A stretch of DNA of 64,000 nt from Dolosigranulum savutiense (GTDB lineage Bacteria; Bacillota; Bacilli; Lactobacillales; Carnobacteriaceae_A), in the NCBI RefSeq assembly GCF_039830095.1, contig NZ_CP142435.1, positions 62,001 through 126,000 on the forward strand, read 5' to 3'. This document shows positions 19,529-29,217 of this stretch, in pieces (the first letter of the stretch is position 1; the number at the start of each line of letters is the position of its first letter). The notes under the pieces were generated by a model. That model searched no databases and was not told the origin of the DNA. It was given only the letters and a program-made list of their open reading frames with translations. The translations under genes and the position numbers were made by a program.

Positions 19529-21061
19529 TTATTTTTTTACATGATAATTATTCAGTTGCTGTATATATTCCATTGTTTGATGGATCATCTCTGAATCAGC
19601 TTGAATATATAATATATCGTTGGCTTGTAGGACGGTTGATGTGCGTGGGATGAATTCCTTCATATGGCGTGAAATCTTGACAATCTGGCTTCCCGTCGGC
19701 ATATCCAGTTCATCTGTAGCCTGTTGATCTAACGCACTATTCCGATTAACCACTACCTCGAATGACTCAATCGCCCCGACTAACGCAGATGGCATTTGAC
19801 TAATTTTTTTCAATAAGGTCATGCGATAAAATGAATCTGAATTAAGAATCTCTAAGACTGTATACGTACATAACCCTACAACAGCAAGTGGCATCAAGTG
19901 TGTAATAGAACCTGTTAATTCCATCATCAAGAACACGGCTGTTAAAGGAGCCTTCGTGAATGATGTTAAAAAACCACCCATCGCATACACCACAAATGAC
20001 TTCAAGAAAACCTCCTCTACATAACCTTGACTAATCAGCACCGTCCCAAAAGCACCGCCCAACAAGGCCCCTAACGCTAACACAGGAGTAAAGCCACCCC
20101 CAGGAACTCCCGTATCATAAGAAGCATGCATCAAAATAAACCGCGCCAATGCGAGAGCCAACAATATTTTCACCGAAAAATCGCCTGATCCTGCACTAAT
20201 AATCAGATTTGACCCTCCAGCTAGTAACATCGGCAAAAACAACCCCACCGGAATAATCATCAAATAAGATAACACGGGCAAAGCATATGAGGGGATGGGT
20301 AATTTTTGTAACCAATTAGGAATCATCATAGCTAATTCTTTATGAATTTTTCCAACTATCGCTAATATAATCCCCATCCCAATTAAATACCCGTAATAAT
20401 GCATCGGGAAGAATTCCAATACATCAAAATATAAAACTGGATTAATCCCAAAGAAATAACTCGTAATATAATTAGCTGCAACAGTGGCTGAAAACGTGGT
20501 TAAAATTAATGAAGTAGATAATTTATGATGAACTTCTTCAATCATGAACATCATACCAGATACTGGGGTGTTAAAAATCGCAGCCAAGCCAGCTCCGGCA
20601 CCTGCTGATAACATAATATTTTCTTGTGAACGATTGCCGCCAATTGCCTGATGTAAGCCTAACCCAACCATTCCTCCAATTTGAATAGCGGGGCCTTGGC
20701 GTCCTAACGCTAAACCAGATCCAATAGCTAATATCCCTCCCAAAAATTTTCGCCACAATACCGAAAACCAATCCAAGTGTATGACACCTTCTAGATGCCC
20801 TTCAACATCATGAACACCGGACCCTTTGATGTCGGGTTCGTCTTGAACGAGCTTGATCACAATCCCTGCCACAACAAGGCTTAATAGCACCCAAGGAATA
20901 ATCCACCATGGATGTTCATTCATGTACTCATAGGCCCAAAATACAAACGTCAATGCATAATGCAGTCCCAAACGAAATAACGAAATAACAAATCCAACAA
21001 TACTCCCAACTAACACACCACGCCATACAAATTGAATCTTCGACCAGTTAAGCTTTGACAC
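19529..21061 (-). CDS. ClC-family chloride channel/transporter with TrkA-C domain
   Basis: A ~510-residue membrane protein with the ClC fold of many hydrophobic helices (to ~residue 420) and a C-terminal TrkA-C/RCK-type ligand domain (SQIVKISRHMKEFIPR through ILYIQAD). The selectivity loops GSGVHD, GRQGPAIQIGG and GGGFTPVLALG are visible, and the internal proton Glu is kept (MFMIEEVHHK). The external gating Glu of exchangers (GREGP) is Gln here, at 20696-20698. The GTG at 21061 is preferred because AAGGAGAGGTG sits just before it; an in-frame ATG at 21085 lacks a good site. Chloride/proton exchange is the family activity, but the Gln makes channel-like uncoupled transport possible. Confidence 0.9.
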   Translation of the reverse strand: MSKLNWSKIQFVWRGVLVGSIVGFVISLFRLGLHYALTFVFWAYEYMNEHPWWIIPWVLLSLVVAGIVIKLVQDEPDIKGSGVHDVEGHLEGVIHLDWFSVLWRKFLGGILAIGSGLALGRQGPAIQIGGMVGLGLHQAIGGNRSQENIMLSAGAGAGLAAIFNTPVSGMMFMIEEVHHKLSTSLILTTFSATVAANYITSYFFGINPVLYFDVLEFFPMHYYGYLIGMGIILAIVGKIHKELAMMIPNWLQKLPIPSYALPVLSYLMIIPVGLFLPMLLAGGSNLIISAGSGDFSVKILLALALARFILMHASYDTGVPGGGFTPVLALGALLGGAFGTVLISQGYVEEVFLKSFVVYAMGGFLTSFTKAPLTAVFLMMELTGSITHLMPLAVVGLCTYTVLEILNSDSFYRMTLLKKISQMPSALVGAIESFEVVVNRNSALDQQATDELDMPTGSQIVKISRHMKEFIPRTSTVLQANDILYIQADSEMIHQTMEYIQQLNNYHVKK

Positions 21062-21115
21062 AATGACACCTCTCCTTATAGACATTTCTTCATAATAGCT
21101 TAATGAGCTTGTTCA

Positions 21116-21622
21116 TTATGGCTTGCTTGTTGGTTTACTTGATAAATATGTTCCAAGCTCAGCCATTAATTGATCCGAACTCGTCACAATCTTTCCTCGC
21201 TGCTTCACTAAGCCCACCGTATACAAGTTAATGTACGAAAATTGCGATTCCGCCACCTCATCGAGTGCGTCAATTTTAGCTTGATTACCGTGCGTGCCTT
21301 GGCGCATATCAGTATAAAGACCGAGAATGGGCTTTTTCATACCATAAAAGTATCCAATTTCTGCTGAAACGCCACTGTCCGGTGTGACCCCATCTAGCAC
21401 AGCAATAATAAGATCCGCTTGCTCGAGATAGGCATTATCTCCTTGTGCGATCGTCACCGAATCAGCAAACCCAGACTTATCATTGATGGCTTCATTCTCT
21501 TGCGGTAAGTAAACGTCAACCGCCTCCCCGTACTGCTCGCGAATACGCTGAACTACATACGCATTATAACGTTGCTCCATCTCGGTAAATAACGGCGCTG
21601 CGAAGTAAATTAATTGACTCAT
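21116..21622 (-). CDS. Nucleoside 2-deoxyribosyltransferase
   Basis: A 168-residue member of the family that swaps bases between deoxynucleosides in purine and pyrimidine salvage, as in lactobacilli. It starts IYFAAPLFTEMEQRYN, has QADLIIAVLDGVTPDSG near residue 75 and the nucleophilic Glu in SGVSAEIGYFYG near 90-101. The C-terminal NLYTVGLV motif is also present. It lies between the gcv terminator and the ClC gene, with ~30 bases to ClC, so it may be transcribed with ClC. Confidence 0.88.
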   Translation of the reverse strand: MSQLIYFAAPLFTEMEQRYNAYVVQRIREQYGEAVDVYLPQENEAINDKSGFADSVTIAQGDNAYLEQADLIIAVLDGVTPDSGVSAEIGYFYGMKKPILGLYTDMRQGTHGNQAKIDALDEVAESQFSYINLYTVGLVKQRGKIVTSSDQLMAELGTYLSSKPTSKP

Positions 21623-21641
21623 TCTATCTTGCTCCTTCTAT

Positions 21642-21682
21642 AAAAATATCCTCTTGCTACACATCATTATAGCAAGAGGATA
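21642..21682 (-). terminator. Terminator of the glycine cleavage operon
   Basis: A 13-bp perfect stem (TATCCTCTTGCTA and complement) followed by TTTTT on the minus strand, after gcvPB. Confidence 0.9.
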
Positions 21683-21705
21683 TAACTGATACAATATATT
21701 ATTGA

Positions 21706-23193
21706 TTATTCTTCATCATCTTCGGACGGTTTTTCATAGGTGATGATTGGATTCCGGTTCGCAGTTGTCTCATCTAGACGACGAACTGGTGTACGGTGTG
21801 GCGCTGTTTGGACCGTTTCTGGATCTTCAGCGGCTTCTTTAGCAATCTGAATCAATGTATTGGCAAAATCGTCCAATGTTTCTTTTGATTCGGTTTCGGT
21901 TGGCTCAATCATCATACATTCATCGACAATAAGCGGGAAGTAAACGGTCGGCGCATAATGGCCGAAGTCGAGTAGACGCTTCGTCATATCTTTCGTATTG
22001 ACATTATGGGCTTTTTTCTGACGATTTCCACTGAGGACGAATTCGTGCTTACAATGGGCGTCGAATGGTGTATCGAAGTGTGGTGCCAGGAGTGCCTTCA
22101 AGTAGTTAGCATTCAAGACCGCATCTTCAGATACTTGCTTCAAGCCAGCCATACCATACGAACAGATATAGCTATATGCTCGAACGTTAACACCAAAGTT
22201 ACCGAAGTATCCTTTTAAGCGGCCGATTGACGACTCACTGGAACGATCAATCACATATTGCTCCCCTTCTTTAAGCACACGTGGGTTCGGCAAGTATTTT
22301 TCCAACTTCTCGACGACACCAACGGGACCTGAACCTGGACCTCCACCTCCATGTGGGCCACTGAAGGTCTTGTGCAAGTTTAAGTGAACAATATCGAAGC
22401 CCATCTGTCTCGGTGTTGCTTTTCCTAAGATTGCATTGGCATTCGCTCCGTCATAGTAAAGCAACCCTCCCGCTTCGTGGACAATCGTTGTAATTTCACC
22501 GATATCTTTTTCGAAGATACCCACTGTATTTGGATTTGTTAACATTAAGCCCGCTGTGTCTGGACCCACTGCTGCTTTCAGTGCTTCTAAATCCACACGA
22601 CCTTCTTCCGTTGATTTAATCTCTAGCACATCGTAACCACAGACAGCAGCCGTTGCTGGGTTGGTTCCGTGCGCTGAATCCGGAACTAAAATAGTCTTCC
22701 GTTGTTCCCCTTCACCACGCTCTTCATGATATTTCTTCACGATTAGAAGTCCGGTTAGCTCGCCTTGTGCGCCGGCAGCGGGTTGTGGCGTGATCGCATC
22801 CATACCAGTAACATCTTTTAGATACTCTTGTAAGTTATACGTTAGCTCCAGCGCACCTTGAACGGTCTTTGGATCTTGTAATGGATGAATATTCGCAAAA
22901 CCATCATAACGCGCAATATCTTCATTAATTTTTGGATTGTACTTCATGGTACATGACCCAAGTGGATAAATACCGGTCTCAACCCCGAAGTTTTTATCCG
23001 CTAGGCCCGTGTAATGGCGCATCAATTGCAACTCAGAAACTTCCGGCAGCTCGGCTTTTTCTTTCCGAACCAATTCTTCCGGTAAGTCCGCTTGCAAATC
23101 GTAATCATCCACATCATTAGCCGGCAAACTATAAGCCGTCCGACCCGGGCTAGATATTTCAAAAATCAAGTCGTTATATACTACTGTTGACAT
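21706..23193 (-). CDS. gcvPB: Glycine dehydrogenase (decarboxylating) subunit 2
   Basis: A 495-residue beta subunit of the two-subunit P protein, the PLP enzyme that decarboxylates glycine and loads the aminomethyl group onto GcvH. The PLP Lys is in [18 protein letters not shown] near residue 271. [11 protein letters not shown] near 77 and PAAGAQGE near 138 are also typical. The ATG overlaps the gcvPA stop by one base (TAATG), so translation is coupled. Last gene of gcvT-gcvH-gcvPA-gcvPB. The C-terminus is longer and more acidic than usual. Confidence 0.97.
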   Translation of the reverse strand: MSTVVYNDLIFEISSPGRTAYSLPANDVDDYDLQADLPEELVRKEKAELPEVSELQLMRHYTGLADKNFGVETGIYPLGSCTMKYNPKINEDIARYDGFANIHPLQDPKTVQGALELTYNLQEYLKDVTGMDAITPQPAAGAQGELTGLLIVKKYHEERGEGEQRKTILVPDSAHGTNPATAAVCGYDVLEIKSTEEGRVDLEALKAAVGPDTAGLMLTNPNTVGIFEKDIGEITTIVHEAGGLLYYDGANANAILGKATPRQMGFDIVHLNLHKTFSGPHGGGGPGSGPVGVVEKLEKYLPNPRVLKEGEQYVIDRSSESSIGRLKGYFGNFGVNVRAYSYICSYGMAGLKQVSEDAVLNANYLKALLAPHFDTPFDAHCKHEFVLSGNRQKKAHNVNTKDMTKRLLDFGHYAPTVYFPLIVDECMMIEPTETESKETLDDFANTLIQIAKEAAEDPETVQTAPHRTPVRRLDETTANRNPIITYEKPSEDDEE

Positions 23194-24557
23194 TATTTAG
23201 CCACCTCCGCAAATTTCTCAACGAATGCATCGATTTCTTCTTTCGTTCTCTTCTCAGTGGCACACAATAAGACGGCTTCACTATCCTCAACATAATCAGA
23301 AACATCATAACCACCAATGAATCCTTCCTCGAATAAGGCATCATTGATCGCTTCCACTGGCTTCTTGACTTTCACGACAAATTCATTAAAGAATGGTCGC
23401 TCGTTGAAAATCTCAAAACCGGCTTCTTGCAACTGTTGCTTGAAGTAGTGCGATTTATTAATATTTTGCTGAGCCATCTCGACAAGTCCTTCTTTACCCA
23501 TCGCCGACATAAAGACACCGGATGCTAGGGCAAATAAGGCTTGGTTGGAACTATAATTACTGGTTGCTTTCTCACGACGGATGTGTTGCTCACGCGTCTG
23601 AAGCGTCATCACAAAGCCACGATCGCCATTCTCATCGACAGTCTGTCCGACCATACGTCCTGGCATCTTACGCATTAATTTCTTCGTCACCGTCATGAAG
23701 CCTGCGTGAGGCCCACCGAATGACATATTAAGCCCAAGCGGTTGCATATCTCCAACCACAATATCGGCTCCTAATTTGCCTGGTGCTTCTAACTTCGCCA
23801 AGGCCAGTGGGTTAGCCACAACAATCAGTAAAGCTTTTGTCCCATCGAGTAGTTCTTTCACCTGATGAATATCTTCAATGGCACCTAAGAAGTTCGGATA
23901 GCCAATCACAACAGCTGACAAGTCCTTATCAATCTTCTCTTCCAATTCAGCCAAATCAGTCACATCACCAGCCATTCCAACTGGCTCTACATCATAATTC
24001 GCAGCATAACCATACGTCTTCAGTGTCTCAATCGCTTGCGGGTGAATCCCCTCTGACACGAGAATACGGTTCGTCTTGCGCACAGCACCAACTGCCAAGT
24101 TCCCAGCTTCCCCTAGCGCTGCAAACCCATCATACAGACTGGAGTTCGAAATCGGCATTCCGGTCAATTCAGCAATCATTGTCTGGAATTCGAATAATGC
24201 CTGCAGCTCTCCTTGACTTGCTTCCGGCTGATACGGTGTATATGCCGTGAAAAATTCTTGGCGCAAGAGTACATGGTTAACGACACTTGGAATAAAGTGG
24301 TCGTACACCCCGGCTCCCAAGAACATCGCATGCGTGCTAGCGGTTGCATTTTTGCCCGCCAAGTCTTTCATATGACGCGTTAACTCCAGCTCACTCATAG
24401 CCTCAGGAATACGACTTCCTTGACCACTCTCAGATTGCGAGGAAACTGGAATATCTTCGAATAATTCTGCCACACTCTCCACGCCGATCTTCGCTAACAT
24501 GTCTTTTCGATCTTGTTCCGTTATAGGTAAATATCTGTGCTTGAACACATTTAACAC
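23193..24557 (-). CDS. gcvPA: Glycine dehydrogenase (decarboxylating) subunit 1
   Basis: A 454-residue alpha subunit of the split P protein. It opens with [14 protein letters not shown], carries [13 protein letters not shown] near residue 82, [14 protein letters not shown] near 110, and GGPHAGFM near 280. It lacks the PLP lysine and must pair with GcvPB. The split arrangement is standard in Firmicutes. It lies between gcvH and gcvPB and its stop overlaps the gcvPB start. Confidence 0.97.
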   Translation of the reverse strand: MLNVFKHRYLPITEQDRKDMLAKIGVESVAELFEDIPVSSQSESGQGSRIPEAMSELELTRHMKDLAGKNATASTHAMFLGAGVYDHFIPSVVNHVLLRQEFFTAYTPYQPEASQGELQALFEFQTMIAELTGMPISNSSLYDGFAALGEAGNLAVGAVRKTNRILVSEGIHPQAIETLKTYGYAANYDVEPVGMAGDVTDLAELEEKIDKDLSAVVIGYPNFLGAIEDIHQVKELLDGTKALLIVVANPLALAKLEAPGKLGADIVVGDMQPLGLNMSFGGPHAGFMTVTKKLMRKMPGRMVGQTVDENGDRGFVMTLQTREQHIRREKATSNYSSNQALFALASGVFMSAMGKEGLVEMAQQNINKSHYFKQQLQEAGFEIFNERPFFNEFVVKVKKPVEAINDALFEEGFIGGYDVSDYVEDSEAVLLCATEKRTKEEIDAFVEKFAEVAK

Positions 24558-24590
24558 TCCTTTACTTAAAGGCCTACCAATTGTCTGGAC

Positions 24591-24971
24591 TTACAGTGTG
24601 TCTAAATATTCATCATAAGCCGCTCGATCCATCAATTCACTACCATCGAAGTCTTCTTCCAACTCGAACTCCGCAATCCACCCTTCATCTTCTGGTGAAT
24701 CGTTCACTAATTCTGGTTCATCTTCTAGTTGTTCATTAACCGCAACTACGTGTCCAGCTGCTGGAATGAAGATTTCTGAAGTAGACTTAACTGACTCTAC
24801 CATCGCAAAATCTTCTCCCGCCTCGAATTCATCATCTTCGAACGGTAATTCCACGAACACAACGTCACCCATCTCATCTTGCGCATGGTCGGTAATTCCA
24901 ATACGAATGCGTTTCGCCTCTAACACTTCAATCCATTCGTGTTCCTCTGTAAAAAATCGCTTGTTCGCCAT
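24591..24971 (-). CDS. gcvH: Glycine cleavage system H protein
   Basis: A 126-residue lipoyl carrier that shuttles the aminomethyl group between P, T and L proteins. The lipoylated Lys is in MVESVKSTSEI near residue 60. It begins FFTEEHEW, typical of the family. The ATG at 24971 (MANKRFF) has a properly spaced AAAGGA site; an in-frame ATG at 24980 abuts that site. The C-terminal half is unusually acidic. It sits between gcvT and gcvPA. Confidence 0.96.
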   Translation of the reverse strand: MANKRFFTEEHEWIEVLEAKRIRIGITDHAQDEMGDVVFVELPFEDDEFEAGEDFAMVESVKSTSEIFIPAAGHVVAVNEQLEDEPELVNDSPEDEGWIAEFELEEDFDGSELMDRAAYDEYLDTL

Positions 24972-25020
24972 GATACCCATTCCTTTCTTAGTTATGTTAT
25001 CAGTTGTCTACTTTTATCAT

Positions 25021-26142
25021 TTATCGCTTTAGCCAATCTTTTTTCGTAATAATCCCTGGAATAGTTCGGCGCCGCACTTTGAATTCAACTTCCGTTCCGA
25101 TTGGTGCTTTTTTCCGATCAACAATTGCCATACCGATTGCCTTATCCAAGGTTGGTGATTTTGTCCCCGAGGTGACTTCCCCGATTTCCTCGCCATCAAG
25201 TAAGACTTTAGCCCCTTCACGAACGATGCCTTTGCCGGTCACATCGAACCCTCGCGATACGCGTTCAGACTTTTCTTCACCATTGATTTCTTTTAGCCCC
25301 TCTTGACCGATGAAAGCTTGTTCCTTATTCAACTTCACGAAGAAACCAATTCCACCAGTTAATGGATCGATCTCTTCATTAAACTCGTGACCATAAAGTG
25401 GTAAGCCCGCTTCCAATCGCAACGTATCACGCGCACCGAGTCCGCATTCTTGCAACCCGAACGCTTTGCCTGCTTCTAACAATAACTTCCAAACTTCCTC
25501 TAACATCTCGCCTGGTACATAGATCTCAAACCCATCTTCTCCAGTATAGCCAGTCCGTGACACTAAGACCGTCTCTACATCACCTACTTGCACAGCTGGC
25601 TTGAAGCGGTAGAACTTAATCTCACTCAAATCCGTATCCGTCACCTTACTCAAGACAGCTTCCGCATCAGGCCCTTGTAGCGCAATTAAACCAGTATTAT
25701 CTGACTGATCATCAATCTCCACCGACCCATCATTATGGTCTTGCAACCACTTCAACACCTTGTCCTTATTCGAAGCATTCGGTGTCACATAATACTTATC
25801 TTCAGCAAATTTAAAGAAAATCAAGTCATCAATCATCCCGCCATCTTCATAAGTTAGCGCCGTATATTGACATTGATTCACGGACAGCTTCGTCAAGTCA
25901 TTTGTAATCAGGCCATTAATCCATTCTGTCGCCTTCTCACCCGTGATAAAAATCTCACCCGTGATAAAAATCTCACCCATGTGCGACACATCGAACATCC
26001 CCACTTTTTCCCGCACAGCATGATGTTCCTCTTGAATATTCGTATACTTCACTGGCAATGCCCATCCACCAAAATCAATCAACTTCAGATCTCGGCTCAC
26101 ATTATATTCGTACAAAGGCGTCTTCTTCAGTTCATCAGTCAC
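25021..26142 (-). CDS. gcvT: Glycine cleavage system T protein (aminomethyltransferase)
   Basis: A ~373-residue folate-dependent aminomethyltransferase that makes 5,10-methylene-THF and ammonia. Visible are the DFGGWALPVKY start, DVSHMGEI near residue 50, NASNKDK near 125, SRTGYTGEDGFEIY near 200 and LEAGLPLYGHE near 243. The start is a GTG at 26142 with AGGGGTGG upstream. Two in-tandem copies of GEIFIT near residue 55 come from an 18-bp duplication and lengthen a loop or strand by six residues, with no frame change. First gene of the gcv operon; no lipoamide dehydrogenase gene is nearby. Confidence 0.96.
   Translation of the reverse strand: MTDELKKTPLYEYNVSRDLKLIDFGGWALPVKYTNIQEEHHAVREKVGMFDVSHMGEIFITGEIFITGEKATEWINGLITNDLTKLSVNQCQYTALTYEDGGMIDDLIFFKFAEDKYYVTPNASNKDKVLKWLQDHNDGSVEIDDQSDNTGLIALQGPDAEAVLSKVTDTDLSEIKFYRFKPAVQVGDVETVLVSRTGYTGEDGFEIYVPGEMLEEVWKLLLEAGKAFGLQECGLGARDTLRLEAGLPLYGHEFNEEIDPLTGGIGFFVKLNKEQAFIGQEGLKEINGEEKSERVSRGFDVTGKGIVREGAKVLLDGEEIGEVTSGTKSPTLDKAIGMAIVDRKKAPIGTEVEFKVRRRTIPGIITKKDWLKR
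25936..25978. repeat. 18-bp tandem duplication inside gcvT
   Basis: Two perfect 18-base copies (25936-25953 and 25954-25971) starting CTCACCCGTGATAAAAAT, plus the first seven bases of a third copy. The reading frame is kept and six residues (EIFITG) are added. Confidence 0.95.
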
Positions 26143-26175
26143 AACGACCACCCCTTTTATTTTTTTACTACTTAC

Positions 26176-26204
26176 AGTGTATCACGTTTCCATATAAATT
26201 TAAA
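26176..26204 (-). promoter_or_regulatory. Probable promoter of the gcv operon
   Basis: Extended -10 TGATACACT on the minus strand, with a weak -35 TTTAAA 17 bases upstream and about 35 bases before the gcvT start. Confidence 0.55.
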
Positions 26205-26470
26205 GCCCTTACATTAATTTTTTCGAAAGATTCTTCATGTTTTCTCATAAATAGGCATATGAACATACTAATTTATTGAATTACCAACTAAATTAACCGC
26301 TTACTATTAAGATAATACAAGCATTTATATTTGAACCCGCAACTGATAATTATTCTCATTAACAGCTTATCTCATCATATGATTTACATTTGGGAAACGG
26401 TTACTTAATAGGATTATATGCCTAGTCCGTTGTTCGTTAAATATGTTAATTTACCCCCTAATAAGACAAA
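26205..26470. other. Intergenic region upstream of gcvT; one Fur-box-like site
   Basis: No gene, and no glycine-riboswitch core, that I can see. At 26345-26363, GATAATTATTCTCATTAAC matches about 15 of 19 positions of the Fur consensus, but neither neighbouring gene is an obvious metal-regulated target. Confidence 0.35.
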
Positions 26471-26511
26471 TAAGAGCCCGCCATGAAGTCCTCCTCCATG
26501 AATGGCTCTTA
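26471..26511 (-). terminator. Terminator of pepV
   Basis: TAAGAGCC and GGCTCTTA pair, with an inner CATG pairing, just after the pepV stop. The T run is broken (TTATTTGT). Confidence 0.6.
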
Positions 26512-26529
26512 GTCGCTAGTAATTCGTTG

Positions 26530-27945
26530 TTATTTCAATAATTCATAAATTGCTTCCGCATAAATTGCCATAGCGTTCATTAAGTCATCAATTGCCATAA
26601 ACTCATTGGCTTGGTGCATTGTATCGATACTATCTGGGAACATCGCACCGTACGCAACTCCTCGGCTCATCAAACGTCCGTATGTCCCACCACCGATGAC
26701 TTGCTCATGTGCCTCCAGACCTGTCTGACGTGCATAAACATCAAGTAACGTTTTTACCAATGGATCATCTTTTGGTACGTAATGTGGCCCTTTTCCACCG
26801 GGTTGTGGCACAACTTTCACATCTTCATCAGCTAACGCTTGATTGAACTGCTCTTCAATCGCTTCTGGTGTCGTGCCTTGTGGGTAACGCATATTGATAT
26901 TAATCGTTGCTGTTTCCCCATCTTTGAAGTCATAAATACCAGAGTTCAAGGTCAATTTGCCCATCACATCATCTTCATGGTCCACACCAATCTTCTTACC
27001 GAACGGATTCTCATGCAAGTACGTTTTCGCTACATGAACAAATGTCTTCGCACCACCCGCTAAATCTACGGATGTTAAGAAGTCTGCTAAGTAGGTCGCA
27101 GCATTCACACCACTTTGCGGTTTAGAGCCGTGAGCTGCCTGACCGACTACCTTCAGTTCGACTTTATTATCCTTAACTAAAGCTTCTCCGCGAATTTTAG
27201 CATCTGTGCTGTCTAAGTACGCGTTGAACTGTTCTTTCAGCAAGTCCGCTTTCTCAGCAAAGACAACTGCTTCAGCATCTTGAGGTACCATGTTCGCACG
27301 AAGACCAGAATCGAACGAAACCAACTGAACGCCACCTTCATTCGTTCCTGCAAATTCTAATTCAATCGTATGGTTCCCTTTTTCCCCATTAATAATCGGG
27401 AATGTCGCATCCGGTGAGAACCCAAAGTCTGGCTCTTCCGCCACTTCTAGATAGTGACTGATTCCTTGCCAATCACTCTCTTCATCAGTTCCAATAATAA
27501 CCCGTGCTTTCTTCGAGATAGGTAAGTCCAGATCTTTAATCATCTTCAGCGCATAATAAGCTGCCATAGTTGGTCCCTTATCATCGCTAGCGCCACGTGC
27601 ATATAGACGCCCATCCTTAATCACTGGCTCGAACGGATCCGTATCCCAACCTGTGCCAACTGGGACCACATCGACGTGTCCGAGAATCCCAAGAATCTCA
27701 TCCCCTTCACCATATTCGATATGTCCGGCCCAGTTCTCGAATTGTTCTGTCTTGAAGCCATCACGTTCACCTAGCTCCAACACCTTCTTCAGCGCAATAG
27801 CTGGTCCTGGTCCTACCGGGAATTCATCCGTTGCTTCATCATCCTTACGCACCGAATCAATTCGCAATAGATCCTTCAAATCTTCCAAGAACGCTTCTTG
27901 ATACTTCTGTGCCTGCTCTTTCCAGTTCACTGTTGATTCAACCAT
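26530..27945 (-). CDS. pepV: Dipeptidase PepV (M20 metallopeptidase)
   Basis: A 471-residue dinuclear zinc dipeptidase of the type used by lactic acid bacteria to split dipeptides in the cytoplasm. Zinc-binding and catalytic motifs are GHVDVVPVG near residue 87, [11 protein letters not shown] near 115 and GTDEESDW near 151. [11 protein letters not shown]-like helix and GGGTYGR near 415 complete the M20 fold. The ATG follows AGGAGGAATATA. It appears monocistronic, with its own terminator. Confidence 0.95.
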   Translation of the reverse strand: MVESTVNWKEQAQKYQEAFLEDLKDLLRIDSVRKDDEATDEFPVGPGPAIALKKVLELGERDGFKTEQFENWAGHIEYGEGDEILGILGHVDVVPVGTGWDTDPFEPVIKDGRLYARGASDDKGPTMAAYYALKMIKDLDLPISKKARVIIGTDEESDWQGISHYLEVAEEPDFGFSPDATFPIINGEKGNHTIELEFAGTNEGGVQLVSFDSGLRANMVPQDAEAVVFAEKADLLKEQFNAYLDSTDAKIRGEALVKDNKVELKVVGQAAHGSKPQSGVNAATYLADFLTSVDLAGGAKTFVHVAKTYLHENPFGKKIGVDHEDDVMGKLTLNSGIYDFKDGETATININMRYPQGTTPEAIEEQFNQALADEDVKVVPQPGGKGPHYVPKDDPLVKTLLDVYARQTGLEAHEQVIGGGTYGRLMSRGVAYGAMFPDSIDTMHQANEFMAIDDLMNAMAIYAEAIYELLK

Positions 27946-28064
27946 TATATTCCTCCTCAGTATAATTCACTCTCTCCTTATCTTATCACGAATCCCCAGC
28001 TGAACAAAACAATATGCTACTGCTTACAATTACAAACCTCCTCTCCACCTCCTCATTTTATGTA

Positions 28065-28098
28065 CAAAAATAGCACCCACCCGTTAAGGTAGATGCTT
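28065..28098 (-). terminator. Terminator A of the small-gene cluster
   Basis: Minus sense AAGCATCTACC...GGTGGGTGCT followed by ATTTTT. It is nearly the same sequence as the terminator at 28701-28736. Confidence 0.75.
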
Positions 28099-28104
28099 GA
28101 TTAT

Positions 28105-28317
28105 TTATTCTTCATATACTCGCACTTCAAAGTCTAATTCTGGTTGTATTTCGTCCAGTAACTCAAATATTTCTTTTGGGGTATCAGACTGAAACACATA
28201 GTATTCATTATTTTCCTCATCATATATGACTCTTTCTGTCCACGGTAATACTTTTCGACAGTAATCCAATATAGCCTTGCTCGGCAATACATCCATATCA
28301 ATTCCTAGAGGATCCAT
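28105..28317 (-). CDS. Small hypothetical protein, 70 residues (paralogue of the next gene)
   Basis: A soluble acidic protein with no signal or membrane segment. I do not recognise the family. It shares a pattern with the 61-residue gene at 28383-28568: D-x-P-x-K near the start, then LPW, then Y-x-F, TP-x-x-I and LL-x-EI. The two are therefore paralogues. The AAGGAGTG site and an own terminator show it is a real gene. Its setting, a run of small orphan genes with duplicated terminators, would fit immunity proteins of a polymorphic toxin or bacteriocin system, but no toxin gene is intact here. Confidence 0.65.
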   Translation of the reverse strand: MDPLGIDMDVLPSKAILDYCRKVLPWTERVIYDEENNEYYVFQSDTPKEIFELLDEIQPELDFEVRVYEE

Positions 28318-28382
28318 TATCTAACACTCCTTCCACTGCATTTAATAATGACGGTCCAATTTTATCTTTAAAACATCAACAA

Positions 28383-28568
28383 TCAATTATTTATTTTAAA
28401 ACTTAATTTTCCCTTTATTTCTGTTAGCAATTGCCGTATTTGATTAGGGGTACCCTCTTTAAAAATATAAGTTATCCCATTTTTTTCTTTTTTTGAACTC
28501 GTAATCCAAGGTAATATTTCATTGAAAAATTGCAACGTTTCCTTATTCGGTTTTATATCCATATCCAT
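28383..28568 (-). CDS. Small hypothetical protein, 61 residues (paralogue of neighbour)
   Basis: A short, more basic paralogue of the 70-residue protein downstream, with DIKPNKETLQ, ILPW, YIFKEGTPNQI and LLTEIKGKL aligning to its partner. The ribosome site (AGAGAGGCG) is moderate. The family is not recognised. Local duplication followed by divergence is the simplest origin. Confidence 0.6.
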   Translation of the reverse strand: MDMDIKPNKETLQFFNEILPWITSSKKEKNGITYIFKEGTPNQIRQLLTEIKGKLSFKINN

Positions 28569-28700
28569 AGTAAAACGCCTCTCTAACTTTATCTAGCAAG
28601 TCAAGTAGTTCTTCCCACTTCATTTAAAGCCCTTTCTTATCTTTCGACTTCATTGTACACCTTTTTTCCTCATTAATCTAGTTCCAACTGATATTTATGC

Positions 28701-28736
28701 AAAAAAATTAGCACCCACCCACTCGGATAGATGCTT
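28701..28736 (-). terminator. Terminator B of the small-gene cluster
   Basis: Minus sense AAGCATCTATCC...GGTGGGTGCT followed by a long T run. The stem arms match terminator A at 28065-28098, which shows that the gene ends here were duplicated. Confidence 0.75.
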
Positions 28737-28741
28737 AATAT

Positions 28742-29011
28742 TTAATTATGTGGTTTCTGCGATATTGTTGTCTCTTTCTGTTCATCCCTTAAGTTCGTAA
28801 AACACTCAATAAAATAATCTGTGTCTTCATCATAACCATGATAATCTTCAATACCAATAACCGTTAACACAGCTTTAGCTGCTGCACCATAAGGCATACT
28901 TGGATAAGGCATAAGCTCTTTATCATCTACATCTTCTTTTAATTGCTCAATATAGATATCTTGCAGATTATTTTCAAAAATAACTTCACGAATTGCTTTT
29001 AACGTCCCCAT
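28742..29011 (-). CDS. Small hypothetical acidic protein, 89 residues
   Basis: A soluble protein with no signal peptide and a strong AGGAGGGGG ribosome site. A central MPYGAAAKAVLTVIGIED stretch is flanked by acidic segments (LKEDVDDKEL and YDEDTDYFIECF). I do not recognise the family. Size, acidity and position directly behind a possible toxin-tail remnant would fit an immunity protein; that is inference. Confidence 0.6.
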   Translation of the reverse strand: MGTLKAIREVIFENNLQDIYIEQLKEDVDDKELMPYPSMPYGAAAKAVLTVIGIEDYHGYDEDTDYFIECFTNLRDEQKETTISQKPHN

Positions 29012-29022
29012 TGTACCCCCTC

Positions 29023-29217
29023 CTATGTGCCCCTATTTTTAATACGTTCCACTTCTTTATCTCTTAATTTTTCTAACCTTATTATATAACTATCGGGTAC
29101 ATTATGCAACTTCGCAAGCTTGATTTCTGCATCATATGCATGCTTTTCAAACGATACAGCTATTTTCGTATCCATAAGGTTTGCCATTCCTTGCCAACCC
29201 ATCTTTTCATCATCCAA
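29023..29217 (-). CDS. Small hypothetical protein or 3' remnant of a larger gene
   Basis: An open frame of up to 72 codons ending 11 bases before the 89-residue gene. The predicted start (TTG at 29217, or ATG at 29202) has no good ribosome site, and the frame stays open a few codons further upstream before a stop. The product is charged and helical (DAEIKLAKLHNVPDSYIIRL). The poor start makes a decayed tail of a longer protein more likely than a complete gene. Confidence 0.4.
   Translation of the reverse strand: MDDEKMGWQGMANLMDTKIAVSFEKHAYDAEIKLAKLHNVPDSYIIRLEKLRDKEVERIKNRGT

Noticed and set aside
26390-26405. CcpA (cre) site near TGGGAAACGGTTACTT
   Set aside because: Three mismatches to the consensus and no suitable gene nearby.
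26152-26470. Glycine riboswitch before the gcv operon
   Set aside because: The region lacks the paired GGAGAG and CCGAAGGGG-type core elements; only a promoter-like box was found.
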